Assembly (NCBI GenBank): GCA_002751075.1
Contig: NAOQ01000033.1
Location: 204,626 to 264,736, forward strand
Length of the DNA stretch: 60,111 bases
Direction of reading: 5' to 3'
From: Ichthyophonus hoferi
Lineage: Eukaryota; Opisthokonta; Ichthyosporea; Ichthyophonida; Ichthyophonidae
The position numbers and the translations under genes were made by a program. Positions within the stretch are counted from its first letter, which is position 1; each line of letters begins with the position of its first letter. The notes under the pieces are model-generated. The model was not told the origin of the DNA. It saw only the letters and a program-made list of their open reading frames with translations, and made no database searches. Shown here piece after piece: positions 28,060 through 38,142 of this stretch.

Positions 28060-28615
28060 AGTGTTGGAAATAGTCCATTGATTCGATCTCTCTTTAAGGC
28101 TCAGTTGAAGTAAGAGGGATCCTATGGAAGGCCTGTATGCTGACTCTCTAGACAACTAACTATAGTAATGATACCTCTGTTCTAGTTGAGAGGGAGTCTG
28201 GTAGCAGAGATACCATTACTATAGCCAGGTGCCCAGAGAGTCAGTATACAGGCCCTCTATAGGACCCCTACCACCTTAGATAAGCCTTGAGGAAAGATCG
28301 GATTAATTTACTATTTTCAACGCTGATCAGTGAAAAATAATTTTACAAATAATCATCAATAACAAATTATTCCAGGGTTATGGGCCCAACATGCTTCCAT
28401 TGCGCTTAGGTGCTAATGTAAATATTGAAAATGAGACCAATCAGTAAGAGGTGGTGCTATATTATAATGTAATTTATAACTATTATTACTAATTAATGTT
28501 AGTGAACAGTTCTGTGACTCCTGGAGGGGCGAGAGATCTGGGTACCGATTATTGTACTCTTGTACTCAAGTGCCAATGGTGAAATAGACATCATAATAAA
28601 GATACAATGATTACA
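28060..28615 (+). mobile_element. Ty1/copia-type LTR and leader fossil with folded-back LTR
   Basis: A plus-orientation fragment. LTR-like sequence beginning TGTTGGAAATAG near 28063 is followed by a primer-binding site at 28376-28405 and then leader sequence. Two inverted arms (about 28060-28190 and 28195-28320) form a near-palindrome, so one LTR part is present twice, head to head. The flanking blocks match the copy at 5216-5592. The element is broken and old; no reading frame of the element can be recognised. Confidence 0.55.
28376..28405 (+). repeat. Primer-binding site complementary to initiator tRNA-Met
   Basis: GGTTATGGGCCCAACATGCT followed by TCCATTGCGC is the complement of the internal, anticodon-side part of initiator tRNA-Met with few differences. 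Such an internal site is used by copia-type elements primed by a half tRNA. Confidence 0.65.
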
Positions 28616-29440
28616 GAACCTGCCAGAATTTGTTGAACACACAGATTTGTAATCGCTGTTACTATCAACTGCCATATAGACTGTCTGTCGATAAAATTGT
28701 TGGAACTTAAGTTAAGTTTCTCTAAAAGGTTCCAAGGAGTTTCTTCCTTGCTGTCAGAGGAGAATCTAATTCTTATTTTTTTCTTGCACCTCATGGATCC
28801 AGTTCTATTGGCAGTAGGAATCGCTGTCTTCCTCTTAATCTTGGTGGCGGTGGAAATTATAGACTGTCTTCTCGATACCACCATAACTAATTCCTACAGA
28901 CGGCATATATGAATGTATAAGAGTTCTGTTGACTAGTCTACATTTCCTCAGAATCTCTAAGTGTTTTTCGTAATTGAGATCTGTGGACTAGCTTACAGAG
29001 TTTCCACAGATCCTTATACTACATAAGGAGACTAATTCTTCATTTCAAGTCTTTTAATCATTTTGCGCGCGTAGCCGGTAACTGAAAGGATCCGGGGCAA
29101 ATCCGTGTTTGTTGCTTAAATAGTTTTTGGTTTCGGGTTAATAATAATTGATCAAGCGATAAGTCTTTAAATAATGCATGCTATTTGAGAATGTACTCGA
29201 TTAATGCATTATCTAACATATTACCACCATCGTTTGCTATCTGATATGATGTCAGCATCATTAATCCGATTAATGAATGTTACATCCATCATTGAGTATT
29301 ATTAGATTACCAACGCTATTTAACCAACAGTAAACTTGCATGCTAAACTCCATCAAGCTTCTGGGCCCAATTAAATACAATTAGAAGCATCATAGGGTTA
29401 ATTAATTGTCATTAATTAATATTGGAAACAGTATGTGGCA
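28616..29440. other. Probable element interior, not recognised
   Basis: This lies between two primer-binding sites that point towards each other, at 28376 (plus) and 29441 (minus). It is likely leftover interior or host DNA caught between two fossils. No gene recognised. Confidence 0.35.
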
Positions 29441-29474
29441 TAGTGGCACAGTGGAAGCGTGATGGGCTCATAAC
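29441..29474 (-). repeat. Primer-binding site (tRNA-Met sense on plus strand)
   Basis: The plus strand reads TAGTGGCACAGTGGAAGCGT and then GATGGGCTCATAAC. This matches about 33 bases of initiator tRNA-Met, from the D-arm side through the anticodon loop. It directly borders the LTR that begins near 29476, marking a minus-orientation element. It is not a tRNA gene, because the 3' half is absent. Confidence 0.65.
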
Positions 29475-29475
29475 T

Positions 29476-30079
29476 TTATTGGAAATGGGACTATTTTCTG
29501 TTTTACTGGGTTCTATTAGGTAATCATCGTCAGGTAGAGGGCAGGTTAATGCTTTCCTTAGCTGCTCTTGAATTATCTTTCTGTTGATCAATGAATATAA
29601 AAGCTTTCAACTTCTTACTCGGCGGTATACTGTATATGCAATAACTATGATCTAATTGTGGCTGTATGTATATGGCTACGGTATTACTATCGTTGGAATA
29701 ATAAAAATCAGACTCAACTAATTGGCGTTCTAGTACAATATCTGAACTATCGACCTGTAACTCTTTGACAATTATAGACATAATGCAAAGCGCATAAATT
29801 AAAACAGTAAATGTTGACGACTGATAACAGTCAATTTTAACGCCTGCAAACAGTGTCTTTTATTAGTTGTTTCTGCTCCTTTTATACACTTCCTCATTTT
29901 TGCTTAAGATGATATAAACAAGCCTAAATGAGACCAATCATAAAAATTCCTATTGGCTAATACAATTCATGACAGATCACATAGCCCACTAGGATTATTT
30001 GATCCTATCTCGGTATTTATACTATCATGTCCTTATTTGGATGGCTCGGTCTGGTATCATAAATAAATAAGCTGTAACA
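29476..30079 (-). repeat. Copia-type LTR fossil
   Basis: Reading on the minus strand, it begins TGTTACAG (30079 downward), as the copia LTRs at 31109 and 33271 begin TGTTACAAG, and ends at the primer-binding site. It matches 48285-48900 over most of its length and shares the block ATTAGTTGTTTCTG.TCCTTT with a partial copy at 30350. It is old and diverged. Confidence 0.6.
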
Positions 30080-30349
30080 AAAAGCATTGAACACTTTGGT
30101 TCCAACAATTAATATCTAAAACTCATATGCAGATTGAACCCCATTGTAAATGCTACTGTATATTTAGAGGTACAGTGCAAAACGAACAATAAGCTACGTG
30201 CACTTGTACCAGACATCACGAAGTATTCAGCCTAATACTTGTGGGAGCTGAAATACTTTGACAAAATATGGGTGAAGTATCTTTTAATTATTAATATAAA
30301 GTATATATTTATAAGAAATGCAAAGTTTTGTATTATAATGGTTGACACG

Positions 30350-30620
30350 TCACCATCTATGTTTATTATTAGTTGTTTCTGTTCCTTTTATCCTTTCCGC
30401 AACATCCGTTTATCACGGGTCTCAATCATGGCTGTGTTCATCAACGACAATGGAACCTATTGTAAAGAACCTTATTGCTTAACACAATTCATAGAAGACG
30501 AGTGAGGCCTACTAGAATTATTTAGCCTTGTCTTGATAATCTAATACTATTCAATACAAATACCAGTATCTCTTTATTTAGAAGTTTAGTATATACATGA
30601 ATAGTATTGAGCACATCTGC
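30350..30620 (-). repeat. Partial LTR copy of the same family
   Basis: It shares with 48650-48880 the blocks TTATTAGTTGTTTCTGTTCC, CCTATTGTAAAGA and GGCCTACTAGAAT, and ends where GATAATCTAATACTATT occurs in both. Only the element-start half of an LTR is seen. Confidence 0.55.
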
Positions 30621-31108
30621 TTTATCAATTTCAAAGTTATAATTAAGAGTAACATGGTTCAGCTAACAGGAATATCTTACCAGGCTTTAGGTAAGTTATA
30701 CCATAATGCGTTTTTAATGTAATACAAAAAAAAAATCTTAGGAAATAATAGGGAAAATATGCAGTGGAAACTTTGATTCCAACAGGATCTTAACTTGTAC
30801 TATATGAAGTTTCACAGACGAAATAAACCATACTGGTAAAGAATGTTAACAGCCAATCAAGAAATCAAGTGGCAATACTATTATCAATGAATAAGCTTTA
30901 CCATGTCGTATATAGGGTGACCATCTACACAATAATAATTATTCGCCTAATAATTTGTAGGTAAATTTTGTTCAAGTAAAGGCCTATTTAACAAAGGATA
31001 CATTATACATAATACTTCTTGGGGGCTATTATTCACTAAAGAAACAATGATTTTCATTTGAAGTGTATCTCTTTTAATACTTTGCCCACATATTATGATA
31101 TTATGAAG

Positions 31109-31613
31109 TATAGCAAACTGTGGTAGTTCTAGTGACTTGTCCACGGGCTTTGAGATAACCAATTGGGTGTTGCATAATATATATAATGATAGTGTTTAAC
31201 AAAGAGTAAATGAGTGCCAAATTTTGCATCTCACAAATGTATTCGTATTTGCCTATAACGGTAGTGTTTATGCACACAGGCATGCGGGGTTGTCGCGTAT
31301 ACCCAGATGTACCGGGGGCCACATATGTGTGAGCAGCCCTTTATTGTTGACTTTCGTATTTTTTTTGTATTTTTTTATTGCCAAGTGCTAACTTTTGGTT
31401 AACACCAATGTAATGGAGCCAAGCGTAAAATATTTGTATTGGCTAATACAACTCATAAAAGGTCATGAAGACCCACTAGGCATATCGATTCTATTTTGAT
31501 AAGATTATTAGTGTTACCATATATGGCTCATTTGTTAATTCACTAAATGCAAACCATGTATTGAAAGTCAATTTTGAACTATGAGTACATTCAAAGTTAA
31601 CGATCTTGTAACA
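31109..31613 (-). repeat. 3' LTR of the copia fossil
   Basis: It starts on the minus strand with TGTTACAAGATCG and aligns throughout with 33271-33799. Exact outer boundary is uncertain by about ten bases, and no clear target-site duplication was seen. Confidence 0.75.
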
Positions 31614-31626
31614 CTCTCCCATTAGC
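31614..31626 (-). other. Polypurine tract of the copia fossil
   Basis: Minus strand reads CTAATGGGAGAG directly before the LTR start TGTTACAAG, the position where plus-strand synthesis is primed in LTR elements. Confidence 0.55.
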
Positions 31627-33240
31627 TTAAACGTTAGAGAAAGCCAAAAGAAAAAGAAAGACTGTTAACTCAGCAATGCGCTTGTAATTACGTTTCCCCA
31701 GACGCAATCCAAGATATTTTCTTCATCTATGACTGTGCTTGTAGGTACAAGAGTTTCTTGACTATTTGGAATAGTCCAGGCCCAAACGACTTGGTCAGAC
31801 AGTCAAAAACTTCATTTGCAGATGAGACGCTACAGATTTCAATTTCGTTACTGCTTACCACTTCCTTGATGTAGTGGAAATGAATAGCAATATGGCGTGT
31901 ATTTTTAGAAATATGTCTTGCTGCGTAGTCATACAGCATTTATGTTATCGCCATACTGTGATACTCTCTCAGTGCCAAATTTTTTGCATCTGAGTATCCC
32001 ATGAGGTGGATGAGTCCAGGTTTGAAAATGCTCTCCTCATTTGTCTAAATTTGTAGACATTGATAGTTGTTCTAGAAATATGGGCGCATTTAGATAGCTG
32101 TGTAGGTATGCTGGCTTTATGTCTAGTTGTATTAGGTCATACAAGCGAGATCTGGCTATGTTTAACTGGAGTCTAATATCCACGAATAAACACAGAGAGC
32201 TCAAAATATTGTATAAGTCCACATTTAATCTTTTTTGTAACCCCCGTGCTACAAGGTGTGGCTTGCATCTAATTTCTAATTGACGGATAGCCATAAGTGG
32301 GAGGTATGTAGGGCTGCTTCTTGTTGTCACACGTTTGTATTTGGATCTCTGCCATGCATGTTGAGGAGTTGTATGTTGCCGTATGGGCACATCATCATTA
32401 CTATTGTCATCAGACAAATCTATCGCTTTCTTTCCCACACACTCAGAGAGGTTGCTGAGGCCTGCTTGAGGCAGTAAATTGATGACGGAAGGAGGTGGCA
32501 AAGGTGATGCTTTGGTGTAGGACTCATCTCTCCCATAGTCTAGAGGTGATGATACATGTGATGGTACAGTTCAGGGTTCGAGTGGCACACTATTAACTGT
32601 GGGAATAACTTGATGAAACAAGAACAGGGGATGGCTACTCCTGATGGTGATTTGACGTGATACATTGATGTTCGCGCGAGCAGCTTGGTGGGGCAGGAAC
32701 CGGGGATAGGTGCTCCTGGCTTTAAAATGAGTCCTCAAATGAGGCTCCATTAAGAGATTTAGATTAAGCACAAGAAAAGGGATGTATTGTGTGGATTGTA
32801 GTGCAATGCATTACACAGATAGTGATAGTTTTGAAACTGGTTGAGGAAGCATTGTAGCTGAATGACTCTCTAGGACGACCAGTTGTTGCAAGATCTGAGT
32901 CATCGTGTGGTGTAGATACAACATTGTCTCTTGTTGTTGCTATTGTTGTTGCTGTTGTTTCAGTTGCATTTGCACTATCATGTCTTCATGCCGCTTAGCA
33001 TTAACATGGAGCTTAGCTTGAAAATGAGTTATTTGAAAAATTGAGGACTCTGGTAATGTAGTGTTTGTCATTGCAGCCCAAAATGAAACTGCGATTGATC
33101 TGTTTCCATCATATTTGAGTAATCAATAGAGCCTGTAATGCTCGCAGGTTTGTATTAGGATCTCTCCCGTTGCTGTTGTTGCTTTGTAGTAGCAAGGTGT
33201 TGGTCCATAACTCTATAAATGTTTTAGTACAGGACCATGA

Positions 33241-33268
33241 TGCAGTGGAAGCGTTCTGGGCCCATAAC
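33241..33268 (-). repeat. Primer-binding site of the copia fossil
   Basis: Plus strand reads TGCAGTGGAAGCGTTCTGGG then CCCATAAC, which is the sense sequence of the initiator tRNA-Met anticodon side with one clear difference over about 27 bases. The element RNA is therefore complementary to an internal tRNA segment ending in the anticodon stem, as in Drosophila copia and yeast Ty5. Confidence 0.75.
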
Positions 33269-33270
33269 TC

Positions 33271-33799
33271 TATAGCAAACGGTGGTAATTTTGTCCACAG
33301 GCTTCAGGGTCGCCAATTTGGTGGTGCATAATAGGACTACATATATATTATGATGGTGTTTAACAAATAATAAATGAGTGTCAAGTTTAGTATGTCACGA
33401 ACGTATTTGTATTTACCTATGACGGTAGTTTACACGTACGCAGGCATGCGGGGTTGCCACATGTACCCGGGTGTGCCAGGGCTGCATATGAGTGAGCAGC
33501 CCTTTATTATCGACTTTTGTTTTCTTTTATACCCTTTTTTATCCTACTGCCTAGCTTTTGATTAACACCAATGTAACTAGGTTCAATAACTTAAATGGAG
33601 CCAATCATAAAATATTTGCATTGGCTAGTACAACTCATGAAAGGTCATAGAGACCCACTAGGGATGTCTGATTCTATCTTGATAAGGTTATATTAGTGCT
33701 TCCATATATGGCTTATTAGCTAATTCACTACATGCAAACTATGTATAGACAAATCAATTTTGAACCATGTGTTCATTCTAAGTTCACAATCTTGTAACA
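33271..33799 (-). repeat. 5' LTR of the copia fossil
   Basis: It aligns with 31109-31613, begins TGTTACAAG on the minus strand and ends next to the primer-binding site. Confidence 0.75.
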
Positions 33800-35083
33800 T
33801 AAATTACTTAGGAGACATCATAAAACTTCTCCACTATCTGGGTACACTTCAGATTTTAGACAGGAATTTTTGCTTTATTGAACCCAAACTAGTTCTTTGT
33901 GTCAATACATAAAATACCGGATATTATTGAATGATATTTTATAGCAATCAATTGTTCTAATTAATTTTCTTAGTCTTATATTACTTATACTGTCGATCTT
34001 TGGCAAAGACTAATGCTTTTTTTTAATTAATTTAATACACCGATCCCAAGTTTTGTCAATCCCAGATCATTAATAAATCAACAATTAATAATTTTAATCA
34101 GTTTTTAATTGTTAATACATTGCTACGATTGGTTACTAATTAGTATCCAATCATATATAGGCCCGCACGAGCAAGCACGAACTTCTTAATATTTTAGGTT
34201 TGAAATGGAGTTTAACCCTTTTCCAGATTCCTACCTAAGCCTTGGTTATCTCGCTAGTATGATCGCACTTTTAGAATACAAAGAAATGAGCACTTCAGTT
34301 TATATTAATTCAGGAAGCGTAACAGCTAATATTGTGTATACTTTCTTAGATAGTGGTAATAAATGCAAAGCCGAACAAAAGATATGTTGAAGGTTTTTGA
34401 ACATTTAATATCCCATTGCCATCCAAGATCCTAATTTGTTTTTTAGTCTGTTTTTAGGTAACTGACATAGCTGGTTTGCGATAACCATGCACCTTCATGT
34501 TGACCTTGGTGTAAGGCAGTTAAGGTTTGTTGCATTAGTCCTATTAAACTGCAACAGTCACAGTCTGCTAACTAAAAAATGATTCTTATCAAATAAAAAT
34601 ATTTGAATCATTTTTGATTACCTTTTTCTGTTTCACTCTTGGCGCCTCTCTTTCTCTCCACCCTCCTCTACAGTCCAATAGCTCCTACTTCCCTTTGCTT
34701 ATTTTTAATAACATACCTGGATTCATCGTAACGTGTTATTTCAGTCATTTCTTAGCTATACATATCTTACTGCAATATATATATATAGACTGGGATATCT
34801 GATATCTATTAATAAACAAGCTCGACACACAAGGCGACCATCACAAAACGAGGAAAGGAAGTTTCAATGAATTAAATCAACGAGTATTTGAGTCTAGGAT
34901 CAGATAAGTTATTAGTAAATGCTTTTGCCATCAATCAACAAAATGAAGAAAAATGAAAAAGGCGTCTGATTTCGCTGATAAAATGAAATCATACTAAATA
35001 GAAAAGACCTTTTTTGGAATAAATAGCTACGCCGAACTCCGTCAGTTTAAAATATTTACTTTGCAAATCCATTCGGCGCGAAT
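33800..35083. other. Intergenic DNA upstream of SERBP1/STM1
   Basis: AT-rich. An open frame at 34205-34390 matches no known family. An A-rich then T-rich stretch follows at 35285-35400, between the two E-boxes described next. Confidence 0.5.
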
Positions 35084-35095
35084 ACACGTGCATAC
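35084..35095 (+). promoter_or_regulatory. ACACGTGCATAC site, upstream copy
   Basis: This 12-mer contains an E-box (CACGTG) and recurs exactly at 35461-35472. Both copies lie upstream of the SERBP1/STM1 start codon at 35724. Confidence 0.4.
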
Positions 35096-35460
35096 CATGT
35101 CAAGTAGTTCTTTCTTAGTTTACCTGTCATCATCATCTGTTAATTTATGCAAAGGTATTGGAGAGCAGTTTATGGTTGCTACTATTGGTTGGCAGACTAA
35201 TGGGTCTCGATCGTCGATCGACTATTATTGTCTGGGATAGCAACATACTATAGACATAATGCAAAGTCATAGCATAAAATTATAGAGAGAAAAAAAAAAG
35301 AAGAAAAAAAAAGATAACATAATAAAAAAATAAAAATAAAAATATTTTATAAAAAATCATGAAGTTATTTTTGGTTTTTTTTTTTTTGGTTTTTTTTTTC
35401 CTGAAATTACGATGACCGAGATCCAATTAAAGAAGTTTAGACAAAGTATAATAAAAGTAT

Positions 35461-35472
35461 ACACGTGCATAC
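35461..35472 (+). promoter_or_regulatory. ACACGTGCATAC site, gene-proximal copy
   Basis: Second exact copy, about 250 bases before the SERBP1/STM1 start codon. A bHLH-factor site is inferred. Confidence 0.4.
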
Positions 35473-35723
35473 TAGTTAATACTAGCTTAGAGTGATCGCA
35501 AATTCGGGATCGTTCTACGATCGAATAGACTGCCCGTATTAAAACATAGCACTAATTGTAGTGGTCAATAATCAGGTTTTATAAACGGCGATATAAACTT
35601 CACGCTTTCGTAGTCTCCGTCTGGCCAAACAGCATGTGGTTAAGGTACCGGCGGAATTTGGTGTGTACGTGTGTATTCCCTCATATCGGTTAATCTTCGG
35701 GTTTACCATTTTGTATAACAATC

Positions 35724-38142
35724 ATGGCAGGCTACAGCAACAGATTCGCTTTCCTTGATGCGGATGGTGAGGGTGTAACTATCCCCGAGCCCAAGGTCGT
35801 CGTAGAGGAGGCCCCTAAGCCCGTTGCCCAGGCCAAGAATCAGGCTCCTCGCGCCGCCGCTGGTAAGGATTAGATACGATACATAATTTTTTCCATCCAC
35901 ATATAATCCGTCCTGTCTTATTAAAAATATCAAACAATCATTTACTGTAATCCTTATTCAGCATCAATCCTTTCACTTATTTTATCTGATTAGATTATAA
36001 TCGATTGACACAGATTTCATGATGGTAAATTTCTACAGTTTTCTTCAGCATGGAGATTCTCAATGATTTAATGATTTAAGTTCAGTTTTATTCCATTGGT
36101 CAACTCAATTGCATTTTTGTTCTCATTCCACATGCTTATTACCAGTATAGGAGCGGCTTTTTTCATTATTTTTTTCCTGTTCAATAATTTAAGAGTTAGG
36201 TTGAAACAGAATTTGTCGGTTTGTTTAAACGCCTTATTTGCTTGGTAAATTTCTGGGAGGGAGAATCTCCCAGTTTAACATCCTTTTTGGGTTATTTCAA
36301 CATCAGTCAGCATACTTCACCGTTAATAGTATTTATATAGTCAAAGCGTTGGAACCATGCCTTGGATGGTTTATGATTTTATTTTAATCGTCAAACAAAA
36401 AACTACCTCTTAAAAATTTAAGATTGCAGGTATGCATATTCTTTGGTGCCAATTTCTCTGAACACATCACTCAATGCACCCATATTCTACCCTAGTCTTG
36501 TTCTGACGTAGTATCTGTTACTTTATTATAGGCCGTGGTCGCGGAGGAAAGGGTCCCCGTGGTGACCGCCCTTCTCGCCCTCGCCAGGAAAACGCTGATG
36601 GCTCAGCAGTTGTTGGTGCCCCCCGTGAGGACCGCCCTCGTCGCACCTACCAGGAGCGTCACGCCAAGTCTACTACCGGTGAGCACGAGCGTCGCTCTCG
36701 CGGTGCCCCCGGAAGCGAGAAGGTAAGGATTTGAAGTGGATTTGTTAGATTGTTTGTTATACACGTAATATTTAAAATATATTGCTCCCAATTACATTAA
36801 TTATAAATACACCTATAAATTTTATAGCTTGGTCTAACGAATCCTTTGAATTTACAGCAGGGTGAGAAGAGAAGCGGAGCTGGTCGCTTCAACTGGGGCA
36901 AGGACGGAAAGTATGTTTTTTTCCTAATCACAATAGTGCCATCTTAGCTTAATATTTTCCGATCGAAAATACAACTTAGTTTGTGTATGTATAATAATTC
37001 ACTGCCTATATATTTTTGTTGAACTGTGTGAATATATTTTTCTTGTATTTGGTTTAATTTTAGCAATTATTTACGATATATTAATAACTGCAAACTATCA
37101 TGGTCCAATGATAGATAAGTTTTAAAAAGTTATTAGAATGTTATTTAGAAACTTACTGGATATTTTATTTTTCAGGGAGGCCCAGGAGACTGTTGTCAGC
37201 TCTGGCGAGGAGGTCAAGACTGAGGATGCTGTCGAGGAGAAGGCTGTCGAAGGTATTTATTGCTGGTTTTGTTCGGTGGTGTTACGTTTGATATAACTAT
37301 TTATTTGAACCTTTCCTGATAAAAATCGCGCAACATTCTGTGTTGCGATACCAACTTTATTTATTAAATTATTACGCCGCTTACCATAAACCTTCTTGGC
37401 CTCTGAAAGTTAAATTGCACAGACCTGTTCAGAATTTATTTTTGATAACGCAATCTTGAGGCACTAAGGCACCAGCCCGCTACTCATCAATATAGACGAT
37501 TTCATACTAAAAAAATCTTAATTTTTCAGTCCCCGTAGTTGAGAAGACTGAGGAGGAGCTCCTTGAGGAGCGTCAGATGACTATGTCTCAGTACCAGAAG
37601 CAGCTTGAGGAGAACCGTGCCAAGCTCGCCACCCTTGAGCTCACTCCCCGCGCCGCTGGTGAGGGTGAAGATGCTGGGCAGTGGAAGAACAACGTTCAGA
37701 TCAAGAACGACTTTGTTGTAAGTTCTTTTTTGAGTTAAATTAGTTGTGGTGTTGCTGCCTATGATAGTTATATTGCACAGACCTGTTCAAAAGTATTTTT
37801 GAGAACGCATTGTTGAGGCATTCAAGATGTTATTTATATATGTTTTTTCTTTTTCACAAGACTAATATATGTATGCATTGTCAGGTTGATGGTCTCTTTG
37901 CTGGACTTAACCCCAAGGAGAAGAAGGCTGTTGTCCACAAGAAGGTAGAGAACAAGGACGTGAGCAAGGAGCTCCTCAGGATGCACTATGAGAACGATGA
38001 GCCTCAGAGGGAGAGCAGCGGACGTGGTCGCCGTAGTGGTCCCCGCAGCCAGAGCGGCCGCGGTGGACGCGCTGCTGCCCCCAAGGCCCAGCCCGCCAAC
38101 ATCAAGCTCACTGACGATGCTCAGTTTCCCACTCTTGGTTAA
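35724..38142 (+). CDS. SERBP1: SERBP1/STM1-type ribosome- and RNA-binding protein
   Basis: The SERBP1/HABP4/Stm1 family binds the mRNA channel of 80S ribosomes and preserves idle ribosomes. Six exons join in phase: 35724-35862, 36532-36722, 36858-36910, 37176-37252, 37530-37717 and 37885-38142, giving 301 residues. Landmarks run in family order: an N-terminal NRFAFLD; an RGRGGKGPRGDRPSR arginine-rich part; HERRSRGAPGSEK..GAGRFNWG, matching the HABP4/PAI-RBP1 RHSG..HNWG region; MTMSQYQKQLEENRAKL, matching MTLDEW..NKDRAKV; GQWKNN; and a C-terminal RGG-like tail ending DDAQFPTLG. Codon use is strongly C/G-ended, typical of a highly expressed gene. Exon 3 has a tandem CAGCAG acceptor (36855-36860) that may include or skip one Gln. 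Introns 4 and 5 carry snoRNA-like sequences. Confidence 0.92.
37397..37463 (+). ncRNA. SNORD25: U25/snR56-like box C/D snoRNA, intron 4 copy
   Basis: The guide CACAGACCTGTT (37418-37429) is exactly complementary to 18S rRNA AACAGGTCTGTG. It is followed at once by a D'-like CAGA (37430-37433), then a C'-like TGATAA (37443-37448), a D-like TTGA (37456-37459) and GGCA, which can pair with TGGCC at the 5' end. Counting five bases from D' points to the same guanosine that U25/SNORD25 modifies (human 18S Gm1490, yeast Gm1428 by snR56). The C box is weak (TCTGAAA) but keeps UGA. It is closely similar to the intron 5 copy. Either a functional guide or a decaying duplicate. Confidence 0.62.
37756..37820 (+). 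ncRNA. SNORD25: U25/snR56-like box C/D snoRNA, intron 5 copy
   Basis: A 65-nt unit with terminal stem TGCC (37756-37759) and GGCA (37817-37820), C box ATGATAG (37761-37767), guide CACAGACCTGTT (37776-37787), D'-like CAAA (37788-37791), C'-like TGAGAAC (37800-37806) and D-like TTGA (37813-37816). Human U25 has the same layout and length: CCTATGATGA near the 5' end, CACAGACCTGT before D', and a GTGAGGA C' box. The predicted target is 2'-O-methylation of the 18S guanosine in AACAGGTCTGTG. It sits between the donor at 37718 and the acceptor at 37884, so it would be released from the intron of the host mRNA. Confidence 0.75.

Larger units (their letters stand above)
31109..33799 (-). mobile_element. 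Ty1/copia LTR retrotransposon fossil
   Basis: Two related direct LTRs (31109-31613 and 33271-33799) flank an interior read on the minus strand. In order from the 5' side the interior has a primer-binding site (33241-33268), Gln-rich gag-like sequence (about 32570-33000), a reverse-transcriptase remnant with LVARGLQKR and LIQLDIKPAYLHS (about 32040-32280), and a C-terminal RNase H remnant with TRHIAIHFHYIKE (about 31730-31940). A polypurine tract lies beside the 3' LTR. The interior is much shorter than in whole copia elements and has several breaks, so it cannot move by itself. By eye the LTRs are about four-fifths identical, which makes the insertion old. Confidence 0.85.

Noticed and set aside
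29441-29474. Initiator tRNA-Met-like sequence read as a tRNA gene
   Set aside because: The 3' half with T arm and acceptor strand is missing, and it directly borders an LTR; it is a primer-binding site.
36245-36280. Short perfect hairpin CTGGGAG...CTCCCAG in SERBP1 intron 1
   Set aside because: Too short and isolated to support a named RNA; no box motifs nearby.
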